Part shown: positions 33,414-41,811 of the stretch, piece by piece
Layout of the letters: the number at the start of each line of letters is the position of its first letter
How positions within the stretch are numbered: the stretch's first letter is position 1
Assembly (NCBI GenBank): GCA_942492825.1
Contig: OW818635.1
Location: 248,001-312,000 of the forward strand
Direction of reading: 5' to 3'
Length of the DNA stretch: 64,000 nt
From: GWE2-51-13 sp942492825
GTDB taxonomy: Bacteria; Bacillota_I; Bacilli_A; Erysipelotrichales; Erysipelotrichaceae
The notes under the pieces: model-generated
What the model was told of the DNA's origin: nothing
Databases searched by the model: none
What the model saw: the letters and a program-made list of their open reading frames with translations, nothing else
Program-made: the position numbers and the translations under genes

Positions 33414-33986
33414 ATGACATGGATCTTATTGGGTTTTCTGGCATTTATCCTGTTAACCGTATTCGATCTAAACAAACTAAAACCGACCCACCCGTTTTTT
33501 AACGTATTCTTCGCAGTCGGCTGTCTTATCTTGGCCTATGCGTCCGCACAGATCGCATTGCGGACACCGCAATGGTTCTCCTTCAAGGCGACCCCGGTTT
33601 TCTGGGTCCTAGCGATCGCGGGACTGATCGAGATGTTCTACGCTTTGTTTTTCGCTCTACCGTTTCATACTACCTATGTAGAAGGCACGCGCCCTGACAA
33701 TGTTGTCGATACCGGATTGTACGCATTATGTCGTCATCCCGGTGTGTGGGGGTTCTTTGCATTCTATCTTTTTGCGTCATTGGCACTTGGCAGCGGGGAT
33801 CTGCTGGTCGCCGGGTTAGTTTGGACCCTCTGCGATGTCGCGCATGTCGCGATGCAGGATTACTGGTTTTTCGAGAAGACGCTTCCTGGATATGCATCGT
33901 ATCGTAAACGGGTACCGTTTCTGTTCTTCGGTCCTGCACAGATTCGACAATGCATCCAAACGTTTACAAAGGGGAAAAAAGCATGA
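33414..33986 (+). CDS. Isoprenylcysteine-methyltransferase-like (ICMT/PEMT fold) membrane protein
   Basis: The 190-residue protein has about five hydrophobic helices and the C-terminal pattern of membrane methyltransferases: LCRHPGVWGFFAFYLF, then YWFFEKTLPGYASYRKRVPFLFFGP, corresponding to the RHPxYxG and E..PGY..Y....P motifs that bind S-adenosylmethionine in ICMT/PEMT-like enzymes. Start ATG 33414 follows AGGTGAG. Its stop overlaps the GH3-like gene by four bases (ATGA). Substrate could be a lipid or a small carboxylate; the linked GH3 gene hints at acyl chemistry, by inference. Confidence 0.7.
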   Translation: MTWILLGFLAFILLTVFDLNKLKPTHPFFNVFFAVGCLILAYASAQIALRTPQWFSFKATPVFWVLAIAGLIEMFYALFFALPFHTTYVEGTRPDNVVDTGLYALCRHPGVWGFFAFYLFASLALGSGDLLVAGLVWTLCDVAHVAMQDYWFFEKTLPGYASYRKRVPFLFFGPAQIRQCIQTFTKGKKA

Positions 33987-35596
33987 ATTTCGACTCGATG
34001 CTGAAAAACAAGCAATATGAAGAAATATGGCAAAAATATTGCAGTTTTTTAGATTTGTCGATTTCTCAATATATGACGATTCAAAAGAGCCTTCTGATGG
34101 AACAGATTGAGTTGTTCTCCAATTGTGAACTCGGACTGAAAATCATGAAAGGCCAACGTCCGCGCAGCGTGGATGAATTCCGTCGCATCGTTCCGTTGAC
34201 GAAATATGAGGATTACGCTGACCTGTTGCTTTCGAAAAATAATGATGTTCTACCTTCAAATGCTGTCGTCTGGATTGAAACGACGTGGGAGGGTGGAAGA
34301 TCACCTGTTAAAGTTGCTCCGTATACCGAAACGATGATCAAGTACCATCGTGACATATGCATCACGATTTTTATCTTGGCATCGAGCTCCGAACGCGGTA
34401 AATTCGATTTGAAACCCGGAATGAACTTCCTTAACGGAATGGCTCCGTTGCCTTATCTGACCGGTTTGTTGCCATATTCGATTCAGGGCGAATATACGGT
34501 CAATTTTTTCCCGCCGATCGACGAAGGCAATAAGATGGGCTTCGGGCAACGTAACAAAGAAGGCTTCCGCATGGGCATGGAGCAGGGGATCGATCTGTTC
34601 TATGGATTAAGCAGCGTAATCGTACGAATGAGCGAACAGTTCGCGGAAGGCGGCAAGAAGACCAACGCCAACCTTTTACATTTCAAACCTTCGATGTTAT
34701 ATCGCTTCGCAAAAGGAAAATTCAATAGCATCGTCCATAAGACTCCGATGCTTCCGAAAGACGTTTTCCGTTTGAAAGGATTCGTATGTGCCGGTACGGA
34801 TACAACACATTTTAAAAAGAAGATCGAAGAATACTGGGACATCAAACCCTTGGAAATCTTCGGCGGAACCGAAGCGACCTGCATCGGATGCGAATCCTGG
34901 AAGAAGAATGGGATGATCATGTTCCCGAACGTCTGTTTCTACGAGTTCATCCCGATGGGTGAGTTCTATAAGAACCTTGAAGATCCGACCTATGAATGCC
35001 GGACCTACCTCATGGATGAAATCAAAGAAGACGAATATTACGAAATCGTCATAACGACGCTGAAAGGCGGAGCGTTTGCGCGTTACCGCATCGGCGATAT
35101 CTTCAAATGCGAAGTATTGAGTCGTCCCGAAGACGGAATCATGTTGCCGCATTTCCGCTATGTCGACCGGATCGATCCGATCATCGACTTGGCCGGTTTC
35201 ACACGCATCACCGAAGCGACGATCACCGAAGTTCTCAATCTATCCCATCTGCACATCGACCAATGGTTTGCACGTAAACTTTATGACAGCGAGAAACGTC
35301 CGTACATCAATCTTTGTGTTGAAGTCAACCATCCCGAAGGGGAACCGGGGATCGATGATGTCGACCTGATCAAGGAACAACTCGAAATCTATTTCAAATA
35401 CATCGATAAGGACTACAAAGATTTAAAGAAGATGTTAGGCATCGAACCATTGAAAGTGACGATCCTTCCTTCCGGAAGTATCCAAAAATACCAACGGACA
35501 ATAAAGCATACGATCAATAAGGTCAATCCGTCACATTACGATGTGATGGAGATCTTAAAAGTCGCTTTCCAGAAAACGGGAGGTGACTTGTCATGA
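33983..35596 (+). CDS. GH3-family acyl-adenylating enzyme (ANL superfamily)
   Basis: I start at ATG 33983 (NFDSMLKNKQYEEIWQ) after AAAGGGGA. The 537-residue protein matches GH3-type acid-amido synthetases: VPLTKYEDYADLL near residue 70, WIETTWEGG as the phosphate-binding loop, IFGGTEATCIG near 295, GAFARYRIGDIF with the hinge region, and a C-terminal lid. GH3 enzymes adenylate a carboxylate and join it to an amino acid; bacterial members are poorly characterised. It is the middle gene of a 4-base-overlap trio with a membrane methyltransferase-like and a GGDEF/HD-GYP protein. Confidence 0.82.
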   Translation: MNFDSMLKNKQYEEIWQKYCSFLDLSISQYMTIQKSLLMEQIELFSNCELGLKIMKGQRPRSVDEFRRIVPLTKYEDYADLLLSKNNDVLPSNAVVWIETTWEGGRSPVKVAPYTETMIKYHRDICITIFILASSSERGKFDLKPGMNFLNGMAPLPYLTGLLPYSIQGEYTVNFFPPIDEGNKMGFGQRNKEGFRMGMEQGIDLFYGLSSVIVRMSEQFAEGGKKTNANLLHFKPSMLYRFAKGKFNSIVHKTPMLPKDVFRLKGFVCAGTDTTHFKKKIEEYWDIKPLEIFGGTEATCIGCESWKKNGMIMFPNVCFYEFIPMGEFYKNLEDPTYECRTYLMDEIKEDEYYEIVITTLKGGAFARYRIGDIFKCEVLSRPEDGIMLPHFRYVDRIDPIIDLAGFTRITEATITEVLNLSHLHIDQWFARKLYDSEKRPYINLCVEVNHPEGEPGIDDVDLIKEQLEIYFKYIDKDYKDLKKMLGIEPLKVTILPSGSIQKYQRTIKHTINKVNPSHYDVMEILKVAFQKTGGDLS

Positions 35597-38160
35597 CAGA
35601 TCGCCTACTTGTATTTCTGTATTGGGGTTTGCCTTCGTTGTCATTGGTTTCCGCGATGGTGTTGTTTATCATTCTCGGACTCTCCAAAAAAGACAACTTG
35701 ATCAAGTCGTTTATGTTGATGGTTACCTGTATGGGCATTTGGTCCGCTTCCTCATTGCTGATGAAGCTTAACATCTCACCGGGTACCTTGTTCTGGAACC
35801 GCTCGATGGTCGCCGCTTTGACCATGATGCCGTTCTCCGCCTATATCTTTTTCATCAACTATATCCGTTCGAAACGACGCATATCCTTGTTCTTCTGGAC
35901 CCTTGCCATCGGCATGATCGAATTCTTGAACTTGATCGGTCTTACGACCCAGTCCGCCGAGATGGTTACGATTCCCAATGCACCTTTCATTGAACTGCGA
36001 TACACGCTTGGTTTGGCATCCTATGTCAGTTATATCGGAATCTTCGCGCTTCTCGTCGCATGTCTCTTATTGGCACGTAAAGAATACCGCAGCGCGAAAC
36101 CCTATACCAACGGTCTGAAGAACATCATCATCGGACTTTTCGTGCTTTTCCTCGGATTCGGCGCCAATCTTGTGCCGGTCATCGGGAAATATCCGATCGA
36201 CTTCGCAGCCGGGGTTATCGCTTCGTTCTATTTCATGACTGCGCTCTATAAGAACAGAGTCTTGGAACTGAAGTTCGTCATTACCAAGGCGGTCATCTTC
36301 ACCGCATTGCTGACGGCGATCACGATCGGTAGTATTTACGCGGTCAACAGCTTGATTTCAGTGTTTAACGCTCTGGATACGGGCATCGACCAAAACATCT
36401 TCATTTTGATGGTAACCTTTGTTTCGTTGGTTATTTTCCAACCTTTATTCAAAATGATCTACAACCTGGTCAATAATTTCTTCTATAAAGATGAAAACCA
36501 TCGTAACAACTTGATCCGAAACTTTACGATGCGTATTTCAAATAACTTGGACTTGGGGTTGATCATCGATGATTTGATGCGTGTCGTGACGGATATCAGC
36601 GGAAACGACCGCAACTATATTTTCTTACGTAACCTAGAGGACGATCATTTCAATTTCTACACATCCGGTAAGAAACTCGATCGTATCGCGATGAGTTTCG
36701 CCAATACGCATCCGATCGTACGTTGGTTCGAACAAACCGACGACATCATCCAAAGCAAAAACATGGATACCCATCCGTTCTTTAAGACGATGTGGGACAA
36801 TGACCGTGCCCAGCTCAACAATATCTTGATGGAAGTCGCGATACCGTTGAAATACAACAGTAAACTCATCGGGATTTTGCTTATGTGCAACAAGGATATC
36901 CGTTCGATCAAGGATATCGAGAACGTCGAACAGTTGTCGATGGTTTGCGTGACCGCATCGATCGCGATCTCCAATGCGCGACTTTACGAAAAGGCGAAAA
37001 CGGAAGCGCAGATGGATTCCGTCACGTCGGTTTACAATTACCGCTATTTCATGGATAAACTGATTTCCGTTTCCAGCGAGCGCAAGAAAGGCTCGACAGC
37101 GGTCTGTTTGGTCGGGTTGGATATGTTCACAGTGTATAACGATATATACGGGCATTACGCCGGCGATGCGGTTTTAATCAAAGTCGCCGCGATCATCAAG
37201 CAAGTCTGCGGGAATTACGGAACGATCAGCCGATATGCCGGGGATACGTTCTCCGTCATCCTGCCATATATGGATACTAAACAGGCTTACGAAATGATGG
37301 AAAAGATCCGCAGTCAAATCGAAGACGCTTCCATGTCGCCGGAAGACGAACCGGTACGGCATGTCACCGTCAGTATCGGGATCAGTGTCTTCCCGACCCA
37401 ATCCAAAGATGACAAAGAACTTTTGAAGCATTCGACCCATGCTTTGACTTCCGCCAAAAAGACGGGACGCAATAAAACCGTTATCTACAACTCCGACATG
37501 GAAGATCTTGATCATGGGAATACGGACACGGATGAAAACCAGATGGCGACCATCTATGCTTTGACCGCCGCGATCGATGCGAAAGACCACTTTACGTTCG
37601 GCCATTCACAACGTGTCGCCAAATATTCGACCGCTATCGCCGAAGCCGTGGGTGCGAGTATCGAAGAAATCGAAATCATCCGTCAGGCATCATTACTACA
37701 TGATATCGGGAAAATCGGGATCTCGGAAAATGTTCTGACGAAGATGACCCGTTTGACCACTGACGAATACGAAGCGATGAAAAAGCATGTTGATTTGTCG
37801 ATTACCATCATCAAATACTTACCGACATTCAATAAGGTTATTCCGAGCGTTATCGGTCATCATGAACGTTGGGATGGTAAAGGATATCCTCGCCGCATCA
37901 AAGGTGAGAACATCGCTTTTGGAGCCCGGTGCATCGCAATCGCCGATGCCTTTGACGCCATTACATCAGATCGCCATTACAAATCGTTCATGAGTGTCGA
38001 ATATGCGCTTGAAGAAATTCTACGCAATGCCGGATCGCAATTCGACCCGAAGATGGCCGAGACCTTCGTGCGACTGGTCAAAGACGGAAAGTTGATCATC
38101 GAACCGACCCGGAATAACCAATATTCGAAAACTTCCCCTTTTGAATCAACCATATCCTAA
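35593..38160 (+). CDS. Membrane sensor with GAF, degenerate GGDEF and HD-GYP domains
   Basis: The 855-residue protein begins with about seven membrane helices (roughly 5-240, histidine-kinase 7TM-like), then further hydrophobic segments to 290, a GAF domain (about 310-465), a GGDEF domain starting MDSVTSVYNYRYF in which the signature is AGDTF at 549-553 rather than GGDEF, and an HD-GYP domain with HD at 703-704 and GYP at 764-766 (HHERWDGKGYP). HD-GYP proteins hydrolyse c-di-GMP or related nucleotides. The altered AGDTF probably cannot make c-di-GMP and may bind GTP instead. ATG overlaps the GH3 stop by four bases. Confidence 0.85.
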   Translation: MTDRLLVFLYWGLPSLSLVSAMVLFIILGLSKKDNLIKSFMLMVTCMGIWSASSLLMKLNISPGTLFWNRSMVAALTMMPFSAYIFFINYIRSKRRISLFFWTLAIGMIEFLNLIGLTTQSAEMVTIPNAPFIELRYTLGLASYVSYIGIFALLVACLLLARKEYRSAKPYTNGLKNIIIGLFVLFLGFGANLVPVIGKYPIDFAAGVIASFYFMTALYKNRVLELKFVITKAVIFTALLTAITIGSIYAVNSLISVFNALDTGIDQNIFILMVTFVSLVIFQPLFKMIYNLVNNFFYKDENHRNNLIRNFTMRISNNLDLGLIIDDLMRVVTDISGNDRNYIFLRNLEDDHFNFYTSGKKLDRIAMSFANTHPIVRWFEQTDDIIQSKNMDTHPFFKTMWDNDRAQLNNILMEVAIPLKYNSKLIGILLMCNKDIRSIKDIENVEQLSMVCVTASIAISNARLYEKAKTEAQMDSVTSVYNYRYFMDKLISVSSERKKGSTAVCLVGLDMFTVYNDIYGHYAGDAVLIKVAAIIKQVCGNYGTISRYAGDTFSVILPYMDTKQAYEMMEKIRSQIEDASMSPEDEPVRHVTVSIGISVFPTQSKDDKELLKHSTHALTSAKKTGRNKTVIYNSDMEDLDHGNTDTDENQMATIYALTAAIDAKDHFTFGHSQRVAKYSTAIAEAVGASIEEIEIIRQASLLHDIGKIGISENVLTKMTRLTTDEYEAMKKHVDLSITIIKYLPTFNKVIPSVIGHHERWDGKGYPRRIKGENIAFGARCIAIADAFDAITSDRHYKSFMSVEYALEEILRNAGSQFDPKMAETFVRLVKDGKLIIEPTRNNQYSKTSPFESTIS

Positions 38161-38180
38161 GGCCCGAAAGGGCCTTTGGT
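38159..38180 (+). terminator. Hairpin after the GGDEF/HD-GYP gene
   Basis: AAGGCCC (38159-38165) and GGGCCTT (38170-38176) pair around GAAA; the T tract after it is short, so strength is uncertain. Confidence 0.6.
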
Positions 38181-38234
38181 CGTTTTCACGGTAATTAATT
38201 GAAAATACTTTTATGCTTACATCAGGAGGTAGTT

Positions 38235-39176
38235 ATGCTAACAAATAAAATATCGATCATCGGCGCCGGCTTTGTCGGCTCGACGACCGCTTTCTCCATC
38301 ATGGAAGCAGGCTTGGCCAGCGATATCGTACTTGTCGATGTGAATCGCGAAAAAGCCGATGCGGAAGCTATGGATTTGCGTCAAGGCGCGGCTTTTGTGA
38401 AAGCGGTAGAAATCATCAGCGGAACCTTGGAAGATACCAAGGATTCAACCTTAGTCATTATCACGGCCGGCATCGGACCGAAACCCGGGGAAACCCGATT
38501 GGACATCCTCAATAAAAACATTCCGATATTTCGCTCAATCGTTCCTGAATTGGTAAAACAGAGTCCGGAAGCATTGATCCTTGTTGTTTCCAATCCCGTC
38601 GACGTGTTGACTTACATGACCTATCGCTTTGCGGGTTCACCGAAAAACAAAGTTTTCGGTTCGGGTACGGTCTTGGATACGTCACGACTCAAGTCGATCC
38701 TATCGCAATCCTTCGGTGTCGATGCCCGCAACATCCATGCCTACATCATCGGCGAACATGGGGATTCGGAAATCGCGGCGTGGAGCGCAACGAAAATCGC
38801 CGGTATGAGTGTGGAACAGTATCAAGATATGTTAGGAATGCATGAAGAAAACTTCAAAGAACGCATCCACCATGATGTCAAGAATGCGGCCTATGAGATC
38901 ATCAATCGTAAAGGATATACCAATTACGCGGTCGCCTTGGCCATTCGGCGGATCGTCGAAGCCGTGTTACGTGATGAAAAATCCATCCTGACGGTGAGTG
39001 GTTTGTTTGAAGGTGAATTTGGCATTTCTGACGTATTTATGGCGATGCCATGCATCGTCGGCCGCAACGGGATCGAACGTATCCTTCCGATTCCATTGGA
39101 TGATAACGAACATAAAAAACTTAAAGAATCCGCCGACATCCTCAAATCCATGATCAAAGCGGCGAATATCGATTGA
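38235..39176 (+). CDS. ldh: L-lactate dehydrogenase
   Basis: I start at ATG 38235, seven bases after AGGAGGT. The 313-residue enzyme reduces pyruvate to L-lactate with NADH. It has IGAGFVGSTTAFSIM as nucleotide loop with the following acidic residue in LVDVNREKA, GETRLDILNKNI around the mobile loop (Gln/Arg region), NPVDVLTYM, and the catalytic GEHGDSE with His175. LDH is preferred over malate dehydrogenase because of the loop residues preceding R. It fits pyruvate disposal in a fermenter that also makes pyruvate from tyrosine. Confidence 0.9.
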   Translation: MLTNKISIIGAGFVGSTTAFSIMEAGLASDIVLVDVNREKADAEAMDLRQGAAFVKAVEIISGTLEDTKDSTLVIITAGIGPKPGETRLDILNKNIPIFRSIVPELVKQSPEALILVVSNPVDVLTYMTYRFAGSPKNKVFGSGTVLDTSRLKSILSQSFGVDARNIHAYIIGEHGDSEIAAWSATKIAGMSVEQYQDMLGMHEENFKERIHHDVKNAAYEIINRKGYTNYAVALAIRRIVEAVLRDEKSILTVSGLFEGEFGISDVFMAMPCIVGRNGIERILPIPLDDNEHKKLKESADILKSMIKAANID

Positions 39177-39201
39177 AATTCGCAACAATCTTTCATAATG
39201 T

Positions 39202-39229
39202 TTGAACCTCGTAAAAAAGGTGCTATAAT
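39202..39229 (+). promoter_or_regulatory. Promoter of typA
   Basis: TTGAAC (39202-39207), a 16-base spacer and TATAAT (39224-39229), 28 bases before the typA start codon. Confidence 0.78.
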
Positions 39230-39256
39230 AAAGTGTCTTTTGAAAGAAGGGTTCCA

Positions 39257-41089
39257 ATGAGTCATATCAAGATGATTAATATCGCCGTCATCGCGCACGT
39301 CGATGCGGGAAAGAGCACGCTGGTCGATGCGTTTCTCTCCCAAAGCAATGTATTTCGTAAAAACGAAGAGGTCGTAGAGCAAATCATGGACAGTAATGCC
39401 CTTGAACGCGAACGCGGCATTACCATTTATTCCAAGAACTGTTCCGTCTACCACAATGACGTGAAAATCAACATTGTCGACACGCCGGGGCATGCCGACT
39501 TTTCAAGCGAAGTCGAACGCATCATCAAAACTGTCGATACCGTAATTCTGCTGGTCGATGCCAGCGAAGGACCGATGCCGCAGACCCGTTTCGTACTTCA
39601 GAAATCTCTCGAACTTGGGCTCCGTCCGATTCTTTTGATCAATAAGATCGACAAGAACGACCAACGCGCCGAAGAAGTCGTCGATCTGGTATACGATTTA
39701 TTTCTGGCGCTTGACGCAACCGATGAACAACTTGACTTTCCGATCCTCTATGGGATCGCCCGTCAAGGGATCGTTAAATATCATCCCGACGATGAGTCCG
39801 ATTCGATCGAACCCTTATTCGAAACCATCGTCAAACATGTCGGATCCTATCCGGATTTGGATGAACAACCGGTCCAAATGCAGGTCAGTTCGTTGGCGTA
39901 CGACGAATATATCGGCCGCTTAGGCATCGGCCGTCTGTATCAAGGCGTATTGAAAGTCGGACAAAGCGTCATCGTTGCCAGCGGTCGCTCGCAAGTTCGT
40001 CAAACTGTGTCCCAATTATTCATTTATGAAGGAATGAAACGCGTTCCGGTCAAAGAAGCGCAAAGCGGGGAAATCGTCATCATCGGTGGAATTCCCGATA
40101 TTTCCATCGGCGATACGCTCTGCGATCCCAACAACGTGAATCCGTTACCGATGATTTCGATCGAAGAACCGACGTTATCGATGAACTTCTTGGTCAATAC
40201 CTCGCCGTTTGCGGGGAAGAGCGGAAAATACGTGACGTCACGTAATCTTCGCGAACGCTTGACGAAAGAATTGGAAGTCAATGTCGGCTTACGTGTCGAA
40301 GAACTCGAATCGACTGACAAATTCAAAGTCTCCGGCCGTGGCGAACTGCATTTAACGATCTTGGTCGAAAACATGCGTCGCGAAGGATATGAACTCGCGG
40401 TCAGTAAACCCGAGGTCATTTACCGTTACATCAACGGTGTCCGTCACGAACCGATGGAACAAATCATCATCACCGTACCGCAAGCCTATTCGGGAACGGT
40501 CATCAGTAAACTCAACCTGCGTAAAGCATCGATGGTCGACATCGATGAGAAAAACGGATATGTCATCACCGAATGGCGTGCCGCAACTCGCGCTTTGATC
40601 GGCTATCGCGGCGAATTCATCAACGATACCCGCGGCGAAGGCACGATGGTGCGTCAATTCTCCGGTTATGGCGAATATGTCGGCGAAGTCCCGCAACGTA
40701 CATTAGGCGCGATGATTTCGACCGAAACCGGCTCATCCATGACCTATTCGATCTTCAACTTGCAGGAACGCGGTCAATTCTTCATTGGAGCCGCCGAACC
40801 GGTTTACGAAGGTCAAATCATCGGCGTGAGTGCCCGTGATATCGACATGGAAGTCAATCCGACCAAAAACAAGAAGCTGACCGCGATCCGCTCCGCCGGA
40901 AACGACGAAGCGATGCGTTTGACGCCTCCGCGCCAGATCACCCTGGAATATGCGGTCGAATTTATCCGCGACGACGAATTGGTCGAAGTAACGCCGGATG
41001 CCATTCGTTTGCGTAAGAAATACCTTACCACGATCGAACGGAAATCTGCGTTCCGTACGGCCCGCGATTCGGTTGAAACCGAAGAATAA
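39257..41089 (+). CDS. typA: Ribosome-associated GTPase TypA/BipA
   Basis: I start at ATG 39257 (SHIKMINIAVIAHVDAGKST) after GAAGGG. The 610-residue GTPase has G1 AHVDAGKST, the switch with ERERGITI, G3 DTPGHADF, and G4 NKIDK, followed by EF-G-like domains II, III and V and the family-specific C-terminal domain with GEGTMVRQFSGY. BipA helps 50S assembly and stress adaptation. It is a single-gene transcript with its own promoter and a strong terminator. Confidence 0.96.
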   Translation: MSHIKMINIAVIAHVDAGKSTLVDAFLSQSNVFRKNEEVVEQIMDSNALERERGITIYSKNCSVYHNDVKINIVDTPGHADFSSEVERIIKTVDTVILLVDASEGPMPQTRFVLQKSLELGLRPILLINKIDKNDQRAEEVVDLVYDLFLALDATDEQLDFPILYGIARQGIVKYHPDDESDSIEPLFETIVKHVGSYPDLDEQPVQMQVSSLAYDEYIGRLGIGRLYQGVLKVGQSVIVASGRSQVRQTVSQLFIYEGMKRVPVKEAQSGEIVIIGGIPDISIGDTLCDPNNVNPLPMISIEEPTLSMNFLVNTSPFAGKSGKYVTSRNLRERLTKELEVNVGLRVEELESTDKFKVSGRGELHLTILVENMRREGYELAVSKPEVIYRYINGVRHEPMEQIIITVPQAYSGTVISKLNLRKASMVDIDEKNGYVITEWRAATRALIGYRGEFINDTRGEGTMVRQFSGYGEYVGEVPQRTLGAMISTETGSSMTYSIFNLQERGQFFIGAAEPVYEGQIIGVSARDIDMEVNPTKNKKLTAIRSAGNDEAMRLTPPRQITLEYAVEFIRDDELVEVTPDAIRLRKKYLTTIERKSAFRTARDSVETEE

Positions 41090-41094
41090 CCCTG

Positions 41095-41121
41095 ACGCAT
41101 CCTAAACGGATGCGTTTTTTT
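41095..41121 (+). terminator. Terminator after typA
   Basis: ACGCATCC (41095-41102) pairs with GGATGCGT (41108-41115) and runs into T. Confidence 0.87.
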
Positions 41122-41181
41122 TCGGGCATAATGCATGTCATCGAAATCAAAGTAAGTTACCTTTTACCTAAGGAGGCACAT

Positions 41182-41601
41182 ATGCCAAAACAACTTTTCA
41201 TAAACGTCGCTGTTTCTGATCTAAAAAGAACGGTCGACTTCTTCACCGGATTGGGATTTACGTTTAACCAGAAGTTCACGGACGAAAACGCGACCTGTAT
41301 GATCGTCAGTGAAAGTAATTATTTCATGTTCCTTGTTCCGAAATTCTTTCAAGAGTTCACGAAGAAATCGATCGCGGACGCAAAAGCGGTCACCGAAGGA
41401 CTCTTTGCGATTTCACTTGAATCCAACGCCGAAGTCGATCAGCTTGTGGACGCGGCGATCGCGTTAGGGGCTCACGAATATTTAGAACCAAGAGACCTCG
41501 GGTTTATGTACTCAAGGTCCTTTGAGGATCTAGATGGTCATCAATGGGAGTTCTTCTATATGGACCCGCGATTTGACCCGGACAATCCGACCAACTTGTA
41601 A
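41182..41601 (+). CDS. VOC-superfamily (glyoxalase/bleomycin-resistance-like) protein
   Basis: I start at ATG 41182 (PKQLFINVAVSDLKRTVDFF) after AAGGAGG; the longer frame has no support. The 139-residue protein has the paired beta-alpha-beta-beta-beta modules of the VOC fold, with LFINVAVSDLKRTVDFFTGLGF, an AISLESNAEVDQLVDAAIALGA centre and EDLDGHQWEFFYMDP end. VOC proteins include metal-dependent lyases and resistance proteins; the substrate is not predictable. A long terminator hairpin follows. Confidence 0.85.
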   Translation: MPKQLFINVAVSDLKRTVDFFTGLGFTFNQKFTDENATCMIVSESNYFMFLVPKFFQEFTKKSIADAKAVTEGLFAISLESNAEVDQLVDAAIALGAHEYLEPRDLGFMYSRSFEDLDGHQWEFFYMDPRFDPDNPTNL

Positions 41602-41605
41602 TTAA

Positions 41606-41650
41606 CTAAACCCGTACTTCCAATAGAATAGAAGTACGGGTTTAGTTTAA
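41606..41650 (+). terminator. Strong terminator after the VOC gene
   Basis: A 15-bp perfect stem pairs 41606-41620 with 41631-41645, then a T-containing tract. The following 160 bases before the flavodiiron gene contain several A/T-rich -10-like hexamers (about 41677 and 41707) but no gene. Confidence 0.82.
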
Positions 41651-41811
41651 ATGAGGATTAATAGTTTCAACATCGTATAATAGTACAAAAACAAGCATAT
41701 TTCACATATAATAAAACATTCACAAATCTCGGTTATCTGAGTGTCATTTTCGTTGGGGGTTATGCTATCATAAACACATAAAGGCAGAAGAGTAACGTCT
41801 TTGGAGGAAAC

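Noticed and set aside
34697..35152. Minus-strand 151-codon frame inside the GH3-like gene
   Set aside because: Antisense shadow with low-complexity composition, no start signal and no family features.
38199..38234. TTG start 12 codons upstream for L-lactate dehydrogenase
   Set aside because: The AGGAGGT ribosome site lies inside that extension and points to ATG 38235.
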